Below are positions 21,537 to 31,353 of a DNA stretch of 64,000 nucleotides, piece after piece; position 1 is the first letter of the stretch; every line of letters begins with the position of its first letter. The translations under genes were made by a program, and so were the position numbers. Under the pieces are notes generated by a model, which did not search any database, was not told the origin of the DNA, and was given only the letters and a program-made list of their open reading frames with translations. Source of the DNA: Diacronema lutheri (taxonomy: Eukaryota; Haptophyta; Pavlovophyceae; Pavlovales; Pavlovaceae); assembly GCA_019448385.1 (NCBI GenBank), contig JAGTXO010000003.1, positions 496,001 through 560,000 on the forward strand, in the 5' to 3' direction.

Positions 21537-23445
21537 ATGGCGACATGCCTCGTGGCTTTCGTTGCACTCGCGTGGTCGGCGGGCGGGCGGGCGTCCACGC
21601 GAGCGCCAGCGTGGCGCGCGCGGCTGGGCGCGCCCGCCGCGATTGTTGCCGTCGACATGCCTCCATGGCTCGAGGCTGAGACCGAGGTGGACGAGATGCT
21701 GCCCGCGACCGACGACGGTGCGCGCGCGCTGCGCGCCGCGATCGCGGCCGCGAGCGCACAGGAGGCGCGCGTGCGCGCTTGCGCTGCGCGACGTGCGCGC
21801 ACATTGCCTCAGCTCAATCAGCACGCCCTGCACTCCGCCACGTCACCGCCCTCCGCCCCGCGCGTCGCCTGGCGTTCTCTCTCTCTCTCTCTCGCTCTCC
21901 CTCTCGCTCTGTCACTGCGCACGCGCCGAGCAGACTCGGAGGTGCGCCTCCGCGCGCCGCACGACGCCGGCGGGCGCCACGCGCCTCACGCATGCGTTGC
22001 CTGCCGGAGGGCTCACGCATGCGCCCGCCGCGCGCTCGATCCCCCGCGCGCGCCGCGCTCGACCGGGCTCAACGCAGTGGATGTTTTACGACCGCGCGCG
22101 CATCTTCGTGCAGGGCGGCGAGGGGGGCGACGGCTGCGTCGCCTTCCGGCGTGAGAAGGGCGTCGCGCGAGGCGGGCCGGCGGGTGGCGATGGCGCGAAG
22201 GGGGGCGACGTGTACCTGCGCTGCGACCGCAACCTCAACACCCTCCGCCCGCCGCGCGTTCACTTCAAGGGCACGAAGGGCACGAACGGCAAGGGGTCGC
22301 TCATGCACGGCGTCAACGGCGACGACGTCTACGTCGACGTGCCGGTCGGCACGGTGGTGACGGTCGAGGATGACCAGTCGCTGGTGGGCGAGCTGCTCAA
22401 CGACGGCGACGTGCTGCGCGTCGCGCGCGGCGGTCGCGGCGGCCGCGGCAACGCCTTCTTCAAAACAGACCAGAACCACACGCCGCGGCTCTCGGAGAAG
22501 GGCGACCTCGGCGCTGAGCGGTGGCTCGTGCTCGAGCTGAAGCTGCTCGCGGACGCGGGGCTGATTGGCTGCCCGAATGCGGGCAAGTCGACGCTGCTCG
22601 CGAGCGCGACCAACGCCAAGCCCAAGATCGCCGACTACCCGTTCACGACGGTCGTGCCCAACCTGGGCGTGTGGCCGCGAGACCAGGTGCAGCTAAATGG
22701 CGGGCAGGGCATGGTGCTCGCAGACATCCCCGGCTTGCTCGAGGGCGCGCACGATGGCGTCGGCCTCGGTCGCGCCTTTCTGCGTCACATCGAGCGCTGC
22801 CGGCTTCTGATCCACGTCGTGAGCGGCGACTCGCCCGACCCGGTGGGCGACCTGCTCGCGGTCAACGCCGAGCTCGCGCTCTTCTCGCCCGCGCTCGCCG
22901 CCAAAGTGCAGGTGGTCGTGATCAACAAGATTGACCTGCCGCACGTGCGCGAGCGGCTGCCGCAGCTCCGCGCCGAGCTCGCCGAGGCCGCCGGCCACTC
23001 GCGCCTCTTCGCCGTCAGCGCCGCGACCGGCGAGCGCACGGCCGACTTGATGATGCGCGTGCGACGGCAGCTCGACAAGCTCATCGCCGACCCGTTGGGC
23101 ACGCCGTCGGAGATGTTTGGCGGCACGCTCCCGTCGAACGCGGGCATGCAGCTCGACGAGTTCTCCCGGCTGCGCGATTTTAAGATCGAGGCGCGCGCTT
23201 TTGACGGCGTCTTCCGCATACGCGGCGAAGCCATCGACCGGCTGATCCGCCGAACCAACTGGGACTATTACGAGGCGCGCGTGCGCTTCCAAAAGACGCT
23301 CGCCGCGATCGGCGTCAGCGCCGCGCTCAAGAAGGCGGGCGCCAAGGACGGCGACACGGTCGAGGTGGCGGGCATGGCATTCGAATACACGGCCGACGAC
23401 AACCCGTTCGCAGAGGCCGCGCGCCAGGACGGTTTCGCAGACTAG
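21537..23445 (+). CDS. Obg/CgtA-family GTPase, probably organellar
   Basis: Exon 1 (21537-21770) carries a signal-like N-terminus (ATCLVAFVALAWSAGGRAS) and a Pro/Glu-rich stretch. Exon 2 (22078-23445) begins WMFYDRARIFVQGG and holds the Gly-rich Obg fold, the GTPase domain (G1 GCPNAGKST, G3 DIPGLLEGAHDGVGLG, G4 NKID) and a C-terminal OCT domain (AFDGVFRIRG...NWDYYEARVRFQ). The total is ~533 residues. Obg GTPases act in large-ribosomal-subunit assembly. The OCT domain and the presequence suggest a bacterial-type organellar, likely plastid, protein. The 307-bp intron (GTGCGC...CAG) contains a CT-repeat tract near 21880-21912. Confidence 0.93.
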
Positions 23446-23491
23446 GCGCGAGGTGGGCGGGGGGAAGAGGGCAAACGGACTGTGAGTAGGC

Positions 23492-24733
23492 CTACTTGAG
23501 CACCGCCCTCCCGGCAACGGCGACGAGCGCCGCAACCGCGCCCACCTGCAGGCAGCAGCAGAGCGTCGGCCCGAGCGTTGTGGCCGTCTGCTGCCAGCAC
23601 AGCGAGCTCGACCGGTACGCGTGCTGTGCACACACGCCGACGGACGGGCAGCACGGCGGGCTGCAGCACACGTAGCAGATGCACGGCCCGTCCGTGCCGC
23701 ACGGCGCGATGACGAGGCCCTGCTCCTGCTCGTGGCGCAGCGTCGGCCCGCGCATCGAGATTTGCACGACCCCAACGCCGAGGCCCAGCGAGGCGGTCAT
23801 GATCTCGGGCGCAGCCATCGCGCGCGATGGCGGCAAGAAGGGCGCGGGCAGGTACATGTTGCCGATGACGGGGTCGGCGCCGATTTGGGGCTGGCCGTCG
23901 AGGCTGAGGATGACGTGCAGCTGCACGCGCAGCGGCTTGCGCTTGTCGTACGGGATCGCGCCTGTCGTCCACTGGAAGGTTGGCGACGACGTGCCGCTCA
24001 CGACCTGAGACGCGCGCACGTGCTCGCCATGCGTCACCGTCACATATGTGGCAGGGTTGCGGCCAAATTTTGCGTCCTTGCTCGCGGCGGGAGTGAGCTC
24101 GACGGCGTCGATGGTCACGGCAAACGTTGTCGAGAAGGTGTAGTACTGCGATTTGAGGAAGCGCTCGGCCTCTGGGTTGAGCGCGAGGTCGAGCGTGTTT
24201 TGCGCCCAGCCGAGCGTCGAGCCGCGCGAGTGGTCCATCACGTCGACGATGCGCAGCCGAGCGTGGCCGGGAAAGCGCGGCCTGCGGATGCGCCTGCCTT
24301 GGTAAAAGAAGGCGAATGTGTCCACATTGACCGCGCGGCGCGAGGGGAGCACGAGCAGGTCCTTGCTCCTCGAGTGCCACACCTTCCGCAGCACCTTTTG
24401 GAAATCGCGCGAGGCGCGCACCTCAGCCTCGATGCTCGCGTCGGACGAGTACCGCTGCGCGCGGCTCGTCGTCATCTCAAGCACGGTGGGCGTGCTCAGC
24501 GCCGCGACCGACGCCACGCCGCTCGAGCCGCCCGCCGCGGCCGCGCCGAGGTGCTCGCCGCCGCGCACGCCGAGCGGTTGGTAGATGAGCATCTCCTTGC
24601 GCACAAAGTCGAGCGTCACGGCGGGCACGACGGCCTGATCCCCATCCCACACGCGCACGCGTAGCTTGAGCAAGTCGGGGTACTGAGGCACGTCGTGCTC
24701 GTCGCTCCTCCGCGCGCCGCGTCCGAGCAACAT
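23492..24733 (-). CDS. C2-like domain protein with Cys-rich tail (paralogue A)
   Basis: A 413-residue single-exon protein, homologous along its length to the divergent neighbour at 24810. Shared blocks include KLR(V/I)RVWDGD, RIVDVMDHSRG, LGW followed by LDLALN and EAERFLKS, and MTASLGLGVGVVQISMRGP. Residues ~190-320 have the alternating pattern of a C2-like beta-sandwich (TFAVTIDAVELTPAASKDAK, then YVTVTHGEHVRASQVV), suggesting lipid or protein binding, but I recognise no named family. The C-terminus has a Cys-rich cluster (CICYVCCSPPCCP) and then a hydrophobic segment ending VGAVAALVAVAGRAVL, perhaps a membrane anchor. I chose the ATG at 24733 because upstream ATG-less sequence overlaps the neighbour's start (76 bp gap). 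Confidence 0.75.
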   Translation of the reverse strand: MLLGRGARRSDEHDVPQYPDLLKLRVRVWDGDQAVVPAVTLDFVRKEMLIYQPLGVRGGEHLGAAAAGGSSGVASVAALSTPTVLEMTTSRAQRYSSDASIEAEVRASRDFQKVLRKVWHSRSKDLLVLPSRRAVNVDTFAFFYQGRRIRRPRFPGHARLRIVDVMDHSRGSTLGWAQNTLDLALNPEAERFLKSQYYTFSTTFAVTIDAVELTPAASKDAKFGRNPATYVTVTHGEHVRASQVVSGTSSPTFQWTTGAIPYDKRKPLRVQLHVILSLDGQPQIGADPVIGNMYLPAPFLPPSRAMAAPEIMTASLGLGVGVVQISMRGPTLRHEQEQGLVIAPCGTDGPCICYVCCSPPCCPSVGVCAQHAYRSSSLCWQQTATTLGPTLCCCLQVGAVAALVAVAGRAVLK

Positions 24734-24809
24734 GATGCCCTTGTTGTTGAAAGGCTGCGCGGGGGCCGTTTTTCTCGCCGCGCTCAACTTTGCGTCGCCT
24801 GCCTGAAAA

Positions 24810-26261
24810 ATGGCCAGCGGCGGCAACAGTCGGGCCGAGATCCCGCCACAGGAGGGCGAGGTCGAGCGCACCGGGATGGACCAGGCGGCGGTGGCTCGCG
24901 CGCAGGTGATGTCGCGCGAGCACCGAGACGTGATCAAACTGCGCATTCGCGTTTGGGACGGCGACAAGCCGCTCATCCCAGTGATCCTCGTCGATTACCT
25001 CCACAAGGACATGCGGATCTACAACTCGCGCAGCAAGAGCGCGTTGCCGCTCGCCGCACAGGCCGGCGTGGCGCTGAGCGCGGTGGGCGCGAGCGTGAGC
25101 GCTGTTGGCGCGGGCGTGCGCGCCGTCGGCGCGGAGATGACGGCGGCAGGGACCAGCATGGCTGGCGCGAGCGCAGGCGCGAGCGCGGGCGCGAGCGCGC
25201 CCGCGTCCGCCCGCTCGGTCGCGATGAACGCGCGCCGGCTGGCCACGAGCAAGTCGGGCTCGGCGGACATGTCGGTGGAGAGCGAGGTGCTCAAGTCCCA
25301 CGAGTTCCACAAGGTCGTCGCCGCAGTGCAGGCGCTCCGCTCTGACGCCATCTACTTTGAGCCGACGGTGCGCAAAGCCGACGAGATCCGCTTCTACTAC
25401 CGCGGGAAGCGCGTGCGCCGCTCGTGGGAGCCGCGAATCGTCGACGTGATGGACCACTCGCGCGGCGAGACGCTCGGCTGGTCTGAGAACGAGCTCGACC
25501 TCGCGCTCAACGCCGAGGCCGAGCGGTTCCTCAAGTCACGCCACTACCGCACGTCGCTCACCTTCTCCGTCACGGTCGAGGCGGCCGAGCTGTCGCACTC
25601 GGCGATGGAGAAGAGCCCATTTGGGCTCAAGCCCACCACCTACCTGACGCTCTCGCACGGCAAGGCGTTCCGCGTCTCGCACGTCGTGCATGCGACGATG
25701 TCGCCCGTGTTTGAGTGGACGGGTGGTGCGGTGCTCTACGAGCCGGACGAGCCGCTCCGGCTGCGGCTGCACATGGCGCGCGACCCGGCGGGCAAACCGT
25801 CGATCGAGAACGATTACGTTGTCGGCAACGTCTTCCTCGACGCGGGCTTCCTCCCGCCGCCGCGCACGCTCGCCGCGCCCGAGCTGATGACGGCGTCGCT
25901 CGGGCTGAGCGTCGGCGTCTTGCAATTCTCGGTGCGAGGGCCGGCGTACGCGAGCTCGCGCCGCGCGGGCTGCGTGCTCTACCCGTGCGGCGAGGCGGGG
26001 TGCGCCCCGTACGGCGAGCGCTGCTGCGCGCTCTACGTGTGCGGGCTGCCGCCGCGCTGCCCCGCCTACTCGGTCCTACGGGGCGAGTGCAACCGGTCGT
26101 GCCAGCTGCAGTGCCTACGATCCAAGACGTGCCTGTACAACAGCTTCTGCTGCTGCTTCTCGCTCGGGCCGAGCGGCGGCCTCCTCGGCACCGGCTGGTG
26201 GTTCGGCCAGTCGCTTCAGCGTGACGCGCCCGCCGTGCCCGGCTCCGCGACGGCCGTGTGA
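24810..26261 (+). CDS. C2-like domain protein with Cys-rich tail (paralogue B)
   Basis: A 483-residue single-exon protein, paralogous to the head-to-head gene at 23492-24733. It has the same KLRIRVWDGDKPLIPV start, RIVDVMDHSRGETLGW, EAERFLKSRHYR, and a C2-like strand series. It carries an extra Ala/Gly/Ser-rich repeat insertion (AVGASVSAVGAG, then SAGASAGASA). The tail is cysteine-rich with regular spacing (CVLYPCGEAGCAPYGERCCA, then CLYNSFCCC), which could bind metal or be acylated, followed by a Gly/Trp hydrophobic end. No known function. The inverted arrangement implies duplication by inversion around a shared promoter. Confidence 0.78.
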   Translation: MASGGNSRAEIPPQEGEVERTGMDQAAVARAQVMSREHRDVIKLRIRVWDGDKPLIPVILVDYLHKDMRIYNSRSKSALPLAAQAGVALSAVGASVSAVGAGVRAVGAEMTAAGTSMAGASAGASAGASAPASARSVAMNARRLATSKSGSADMSVESEVLKSHEFHKVVAAVQALRSDAIYFEPTVRKADEIRFYYRGKRVRRSWEPRIVDVMDHSRGETLGWSENELDLALNAEAERFLKSRHYRTSLTFSVTVEAAELSHSAMEKSPFGLKPTTYLTLSHGKAFRVSHVVHATMSPVFEWTGGAVLYEPDEPLRLRLHMARDPAGKPSIENDYVVGNVFLDAGFLPPPRTLAAPELMTASLGLSVGVLQFSVRGPAYASSRRAGCVLYPCGEAGCAPYGERCCALYVCGLPPRCPAYSVLRGECNRSCQLQCLRSKTCLYNSFCCCFSLGPSGGLLGTGWWFGQSLQRDAPAVPGSATAV

Positions 26262-26506
26262 GGCGTGGCGCGCGCTGTGTTGTGGTTGTCAGTCCCAGGG
26301 GGGAGTGCATTTCGTCGCGCGCTGCTCGGAGAGGCCGGCCGTGCGCCACTGCTTTCGTTGCGTCATAGGCGCGCTCCTTGTCTCATCTGGCCCCCAACGC
26401 TGTGCGGGTCTGCGCATTGTCCGGGCCGCCCAAGCTGTACAAGTTCGCACGTGCGCCTCGGCCGCTCCGGCTGAGGCGAGCGTTGATTACGCGACGGCCG
26501 CCGAGC

Positions 26507-27028
26507 TCACAAGTCGGCCATGTTCTCGCCCTCCTTCTTGCCCTTGCCGCCACGGCCGCGCCCGCCGCGCTTGCGCAAGGGCCGAGCGGCCTCGGCCCCT
26601 GGCGCGCCAGTGGTCGCCAAGCGCACGCCGGCATGCGGCTGCAGCGGGTTGGCGCCGGCGTCCACCGCCGCTCCGTGGCCGGCTGGCAACCCAGCAGCGA
26701 CCGGCACCGGCAAGTCAGCGCCAAGTGCCTCCTCGCTCGGCGTGACGGCCAACCGAGCATCGACCGTGCCGGCGTCGGAGTCCGCGCGCATTCGGCTTTT
26801 GAGCGCCTCCACCTCGTGTAGCGCGTGCGCGAGGCGCTGCTTTAGAATCGCGACGCGCTGCTCGAGAACCCTCTCGCGCTTGTTGACGCGGCAGCTTGAG
26901 AGCGGCGAGAGCATCGGGCCGATGGCGATTGGCGTCACGCAGCCGACCAGCCCGGCCGTCACCGCCGGCGTCGTGGGCGACGTGAGGTCGGCGAAAAATG
27001 GAAGTCGGTGGTGTCGCGTCGCGACCAT
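26507..27028 (-). CDS. Hypothetical small protein: hydrophobic segment plus coiled coil
   Basis: A 173-residue ORF. The N-terminal third has a hydrophobic segment (TPAVTAGLVGCVTPIAIGPM), followed by a predicted coiled coil (NKRERVLEQRVAILKQRLAH) and a low-complexity C-terminus ending in Arg/Gly/Lys-rich RKRGGRGRGGKGKK. I do not recognise the family. The ATG at 27028 is the first in frame after a non-ATG codon. It converges on C2-like paralogue B with a 245-bp gap. The ordered heptads and the strand alternation with its neighbours support it as a real gene, but no homology does. Confidence 0.5.
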   Translation of the reverse strand: MVATRHHRLPFFADLTSPTTPAVTAGLVGCVTPIAIGPMLSPLSSCRVNKRERVLEQRVAILKQRLAHALHEVEALKSRMRADSDAGTVDARLAVTPSEEALGADLPVPVAAGLPAGHGAAVDAGANPLQPHAGVRLATTGAPGAEAARPLRKRGGRGRGGKGKKEGENMADL

Positions 27029-27193
27029 CACGGCCACCGAAAAGCGTTTCACGCCCAACAGTTACAGCGATGGTGTAACGCCAGCAGCTTGTACGCCAGT
27101 GTAGTTTGCGAGGAGCCATAGCACTACCGGCGTGCACAGGGTCGTCGCCCTGCCTTCGGATCTACGCTGCGCGCGCTCTTTCGCTCGCCTCGT

Positions 27194-27720
27194 TTGTCGC
27201 GCCTCGGCCCTGGATGTGTCGTTTGTGAATGGTATGGGGAACTCTCACGGTCGCGCGCCGTCTCCGGGCGGCCGCGCCGCGCCGGCGCGCGACCGTTGCC
27301 GGGCGGCCGGCGCGGCGCGGCCCGAGCTGTCTGCTTCGCGCCGCACCGGCCGCCATCTTTGCCGACGAGCGGCTCGAGGCGGCGCGCGCGCTGCCCGCTT
27401 CCCTTCACGCCGAGGCCAGCCGGCCGCGCAGCACCTGCGCGCTCGAGCCGCTCAACGAGCTCGGCGCGTGCGCGGTCTCGGCGCGCTGGCGCGGGGATGT
27501 GCGCAGCGGCGACGAATCGCTCACGCTGCAGCTTGGCATCGGGCTTTTACTCGGGCGACGGGTAGGTCGTTTCGATGCTCGGCCGGCCGTACGGCCGCCT
27601 GCGCGTCTGCGATAACGCGGCCGCGGGCGGCGCCACGTGGCGGGGTGCCGTCCGTCGCGGACGCCGCGCAATTGGTCGATGCACTCGTTGCCGTCAACGG
27701 CGGCGTTTGCACGCGCGCTC
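27194..27720 (+). pseudogene. Possible decayed or mis-assembled gene of unknown family
   Basis: Within the ~1-kb gap 27029-28054 a protein-like signal appears in pieces in all three forward frames: LNELGACAVSARWRGDVRSG near 27450; GFYSGDG, an in-frame stop, then VVSMLGRPYGRLRVCDNAAA in one frame at 27540-27620; and SVADAAQLVDALVAVNGGV in another near 27650-27710. The segments read like consecutive parts of a globular protein, but no splice sites of the local type join them. This is either a decayed host gene or a complex gene I cannot model. No family was recognised. Confidence 0.3.
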
Positions 27721-28054
27721 CGCGAGCGCAGGCACGGGTGCGCGGAGCGAGCAGCCCGCAGCTCGGGGCGAGGCGGCTACGGCCGTCGCGGCCGACGCCA
27801 CGCACGCCCAGCCCCGTGTTCCGAGTCTGCGGGGTCGGGCAATCAGCTGCTTGCGCCCCACCACCTGATTGGCGACGAGTCCGACGCCGACGCCCCGAGC
27901 ATCGCGAGCGGAGATGAGGCGGCTGGGTTGCGGCTGCCCGCGAATCCCCTCCCCCCCTCCCCGCCCGGCCGAGCCATGAACAAATGCCGCAATTTCAGAG
28001 TCTGACGGACAGAAGGTTGACGAGAGGCGGGCCACAGGCATCGGCTGCCGCGCG
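27721..28054. other. Intergenic sequence, nothing identified
   Basis: This is GC-rich sequence between the possible decayed gene and the 3' end of the PLGRKT-like gene. I see no convincing coding, RNA or repeat feature. A short C/T-rich patch lies at ~27950-27970. Confidence 0.6.
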
Positions 28055-28762
28055 TCATCGCGGCTCTCTCGCGACATGGTCGAGCTCGACGACGATCGCC
28101 GTGTTGGCCATCGTCTTCACAGAGTCGAGGTCGCCGAGATCCGCGGCAATGCCGTCTGCCTCCTCGGGCGCGGCGATGATCGCAGATTCGCGCCTGCGCA
28201 GCTGTTGGTGCAACACGCGCGAGAGCGGGCTCGCGCTCCGCCACAGGTCCTCGTCGCTGATGTGGTCGCTGAAGACCGCCCAGTCGGGCTCGGGCGGGCA
28301 GCCGAGTAGCGCGAGGCGCTCGTTGGTCTCACGCATGAGCGAGCGGTAGTCGTGCTCCATCGAGATGGGCAGGACAATCGGCCGGTTAAACCAATGCTGC
28401 TCTGTCCGGCAGATGGTCTCCTTCTCGATGTTGAGCCGCTCCATCTTGTTGCCGTAGCACGCGTCCACGTTGTACAAGAAGATGATTGGCCCGGCGATGA
28501 ACGGGATGTGGTTGATCGGCAGCAGCTCGAACCGGCGGTAGCGCACCACACGGAAGACGTTGGCCACGCACATGGTCGCGTAGAAGCCCAGGCTGAAATG
28601 CAGCTGGTCGCGGCCGACCGCCATCCGCATCGCGATGACCTCGTCGCGCTGCTTCTTGTGCGCCTTGATGTCGATCAGCTTCGACTTGATGAGCGCGTCC
28701 GTGATCTCCTGCTTGGCCACGTCGCGCACATCCCTCGCGCGGCTCGAGAACCAGTTCCCCAT
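28055..28762 (-). CDS. PLGRKT-like (DUF2368) membrane protein
   Basis: A 235-residue single-exon protein. The centre matches the plasminogen receptor (KT)/DUF2368 family: a long charged helix (KSKLIDIKAHKKQRDEVIAM), RMAVGRDQLHFSLGFY, two hydrophobic segments around LLPINHIPFIAGPIIFLYNV, then DACYGNKMERLNIEKETI. Family members are small two-pass membrane proteins. The C-terminal ~90 residues extend beyond the family. Starting at the ATG at 28762 gives MGNWFSS, a good N-myristoylation context (Gly2, Ser6). The upstream ATG-less extension is ignored. The biochemical role in algae is unknown. Confidence 0.78.
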   Translation of the reverse strand: MGNWFSSRARDVRDVAKQEITDALIKSKLIDIKAHKKQRDEVIAMRMAVGRDQLHFSLGFYATMCVANVFRVVRYRRFELLPINHIPFIAGPIIFLYNVDACYGNKMERLNIEKETICRTEQHWFNRPIVLPISMEHDYRSLMRETNERLALLGCPPEPDWAVFSDHISDEDLWRSASPLSRVLHQQLRRRESAIIAAPEEADGIAADLGDLDSVKTMANTAIVVELDHVAREPR

Positions 28763-29778
28763 GGGCTCACGCGCGCTGCGCCCCCTGCTCACGCGCGCAC
28801 CACGTTATCCGAAAGGACGCCGTTCCTAGGATTGGTGTGGGCAGCGATGGACGGCCGCACGCTTGGTGATGGACGGTGCACTCACGGCTCGAGGGCCGTG
28901 CGAGTGGCGATGGACGGCGCACGAGCAGCGCACAACTCTGGAAGCTCGTGGGCTGGGGAGGACGCCCCTTGTCGTCACAAGAGGGTCAAGCCCTGTCCGA
29001 TCTGGCTGCCGTTGCAGGTAGCTCGTGATCCAAACGGCGGTTGGAGCGGGCTGGCTGGTGCGGCGCGCTCGGCCGTGGGCGGCGGCGTTCACGGGCGTTC
29101 CGCATGCGTTACGCGTCGCCAGCCGCGCGCGACCTGGGCAGAGCCCGCAAAGCGTCGACCGCTGCGCGGCTCGGCCGTGCGTCAACGCCGGCCGCGCTTC
29201 GGCCCGGGCGCGCTGCCGCCGCCGGCACCGGCGCCGGCAGCTCTGCAGGTTGGGGTGCCAGCGCGAGCGCCGCCGCCGCGCCTGCCGCCGCCACCGCGCC
29301 CACCACCGCCGCCGCGCCCGCCGCCGCCGCCGTGCCCGCCGCCGTCGTCGCCACCGCCGTCGCCGCCGTCGTCGCAGTGTAGTCAGGTGGCGCGCGCGCG
29401 CGTGACAAACGTGCGGCGCTGTGAGCGCGCGACGCAAGACGCGCAGCAACGCTCGCCTCGCCCAGGGCTGCGAGCTCACGGCGGGCCTGGCTCACGATCC
29501 GTCACGCGTTGTGGCGCAGTGGCGCGGCGCGAGCGAACGCTCGGTACCGGCGCTGCGCGAGCGTCTGCGTTGGCGCTTGATCTCATGCCGAACGGGCACT
29601 TTGGGTGAAGAGCGCGCTGCCTCGGCCGCGCTCGCCCAACACCGCAACGACCGTGCGTTCACGCACTGGCCATGTCAACCGGCGTGCGGCGCTGGGCCAG
29701 ACGGCGGTGCGGGGGCGGCGCGGGCATCGTAGGGGCCGCCATCCTGCAGAGTCATTCCCCGCAACGCAGCGCGTTGCG
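28763..29778. other. Long divergent intergenic region with short repeats
   Basis: This ~1-kb gap between the PLGRKT-like and cytochrome b5-peroxidase starts is unusually long for the window. It holds three GATGGACGG-type repeats at about 28844, 28868 and 28911, and a GCC-triplet-rich stretch at 29215-29375 that keeps several frames open (Ala- or Pro-rich ORFs on both strands). I find no convincing gene. It presumably contains both promoters, possibly also a non-coding transcript. Confidence 0.6.
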
Positions 29779-31256
29779 ATGAGCGCGCTCGAGAGGATGC
29801 GTGTGCTGTCAGCGCACCTCCGCCTGGTGAGCGGGCCGGCGCCACCGTCGCGCGCGCTGCGCGAGATCACGCCCGCCGAGCTGGCCGAGCACAAGACCGC
29901 AAAGTCGATGTGGCTCGCGATCGACGGGATCGTGTACGATATGACGCCGTTCCTCGACGACCACCCGGGCGGCAAGCGGCTGCCGCTCAAGTACGGCGGG
30001 ACGGACGCTAGCGAGGTGTGGCACTCGATGCACCGGCCCGAGATCCTCGCCGAGCACGCCGCGCCCCTCGCGATCGGTGTGCTCGCCGGCTCTCGCGCCG
30101 CGCCGCCGACGGGCGCGCCGGCGGGCGCGCGCCCTGCGGCGCGCGACGCGCGCGCGTACGCCGCATCGCTGGGCGCGTGCGAGCGCGAGCTGCGCGCATT
30201 CATCGACGAGGAGAACTGCCATCCGATCCTCATTCGCCTTGCCTGGCACGACTCGGGCACGTATGACCGCGCGCTCGCGGGTCGCTGGCCCGAGTGCGGC
30301 GGCGCAAACGGCTCAATCCGCTTCGACGCGGAGCTGGCGCACGGCGCGAACGCGGGGCTGAAAAAGGCGGTGCTCTACCTGCAGCCCTTCAAGGACAAGT
30401 TCATCGAGCTCTCGTGGGCCGACCTCATCCAGCTCGGCGGCGCGATCGCCCTCGAGCTCGCGGGCGGGCCGCGCTCGCCTGTGCGGTATGGCAGAGTTGA
30501 CGTCGAGTCAGAGGCGGGCTGCCCGCCCGAGGGGCGGCTGCCGAGCGCGTACCCGCCGTTCCCCGGCAACGTCGACGCGGCCACGCACCTGCGCCACGTC
30601 TTTGGCCGGATGGGCTTCTCCGATGCTGAGATTGTCGCGCTGAGCGGGGCGCACACCCTCGGCCGTGCCTTCCGCGAGCGTTCGGGCGTCGTGAGCGAAG
30701 GATATGGCAAGGCGAGCGCGACGCGATTCACACACCCCGACACGAACAGGCCGCGCGCCGATGGCGCCGCGGGCCTCGGCATGGCGGGCGGCCGCTCGTG
30801 GACGGAGCGGTGGCTGGCGTTCGACAACTCGTATTACGCCGACGGGCTCGCTGCCGGCCAGCGCGGCGAGGCGGGCGCGGCGGGCGGCGGCGGCAGCGGC
30901 GCGCCGCCGCGCGATGGCGCGCTCCTGTGGATGCCTACCGACGCTGCTCTCCATTCCGACCCTATCTTTCGCCTCAGCGCGAGCCGGTGCGCGCGCTCGA
31001 TGCATGCGCGCTGCGGCTGTGCGCTCGCGGCGTGCGCGGCCGTGCGTCAGCGTTTCCTGCTGTCGGCTCCGCCTCGCGCGCCGCTCATCTCTCATCTTAC
31101 GCCCGCCTTTCGCCGCGCGCACCTCACACCCCACGCGCGCTCCGCAGCTATGCGCACGACGCGCGCGCGTTTGCGACCGACTTTGCGTCAGCGCACGCAA
31201 AGCTTGCAGAGCTCGGCTCGCGCTTTGATCCGCCCGAAGGCATCGTGCTACCCTAG
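29779..31256 (+). CDS. Cytochrome b5-ascorbate/cytochrome c peroxidase fusion
   Basis: Two exons (29779-30986, 31148-31256) encode ~438 residues. The join across the 161-bp GTGCGC...CAG intron (SDPIFRLSASR|YAHDARAFATDF) restores the C-terminal peroxidase helix. Residues ~28-95 are a cytochrome b5 domain with the heme-binding HPGG (His62) and WHSMH. From ~125 a class I heme peroxidase follows: distal Arg153/Trp156/His157 in LIRLAWHDSGTYD, proximal His292 in LSGAHTLGR, and FDNSYY. The likely role is H2O2 removal, with the b5 domain delivering electrons to the peroxidase or its donor; this coupling is inferred. No clear targeting peptide is seen. It converges on the RTE1-like gene (97 bp). Confidence 0.9.
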
Positions 31257-31353
31257 CTGACAGCGTCCAAGTCGCCTCGCGAGCTTCTTTTGAGCGGCAC
31301 GAGGCTCCGTGCATTTCACGGGACCGCGAGGACGGAGGTGGCGGCCATCCGTG

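Noticed and set aside
29041-29495. Ala-rich ORFs on both strands in the 28.8-29.8 kb gap
   Set aside because: They follow from a GCC-triplet-rich stretch and have no start context, domain or splice support.
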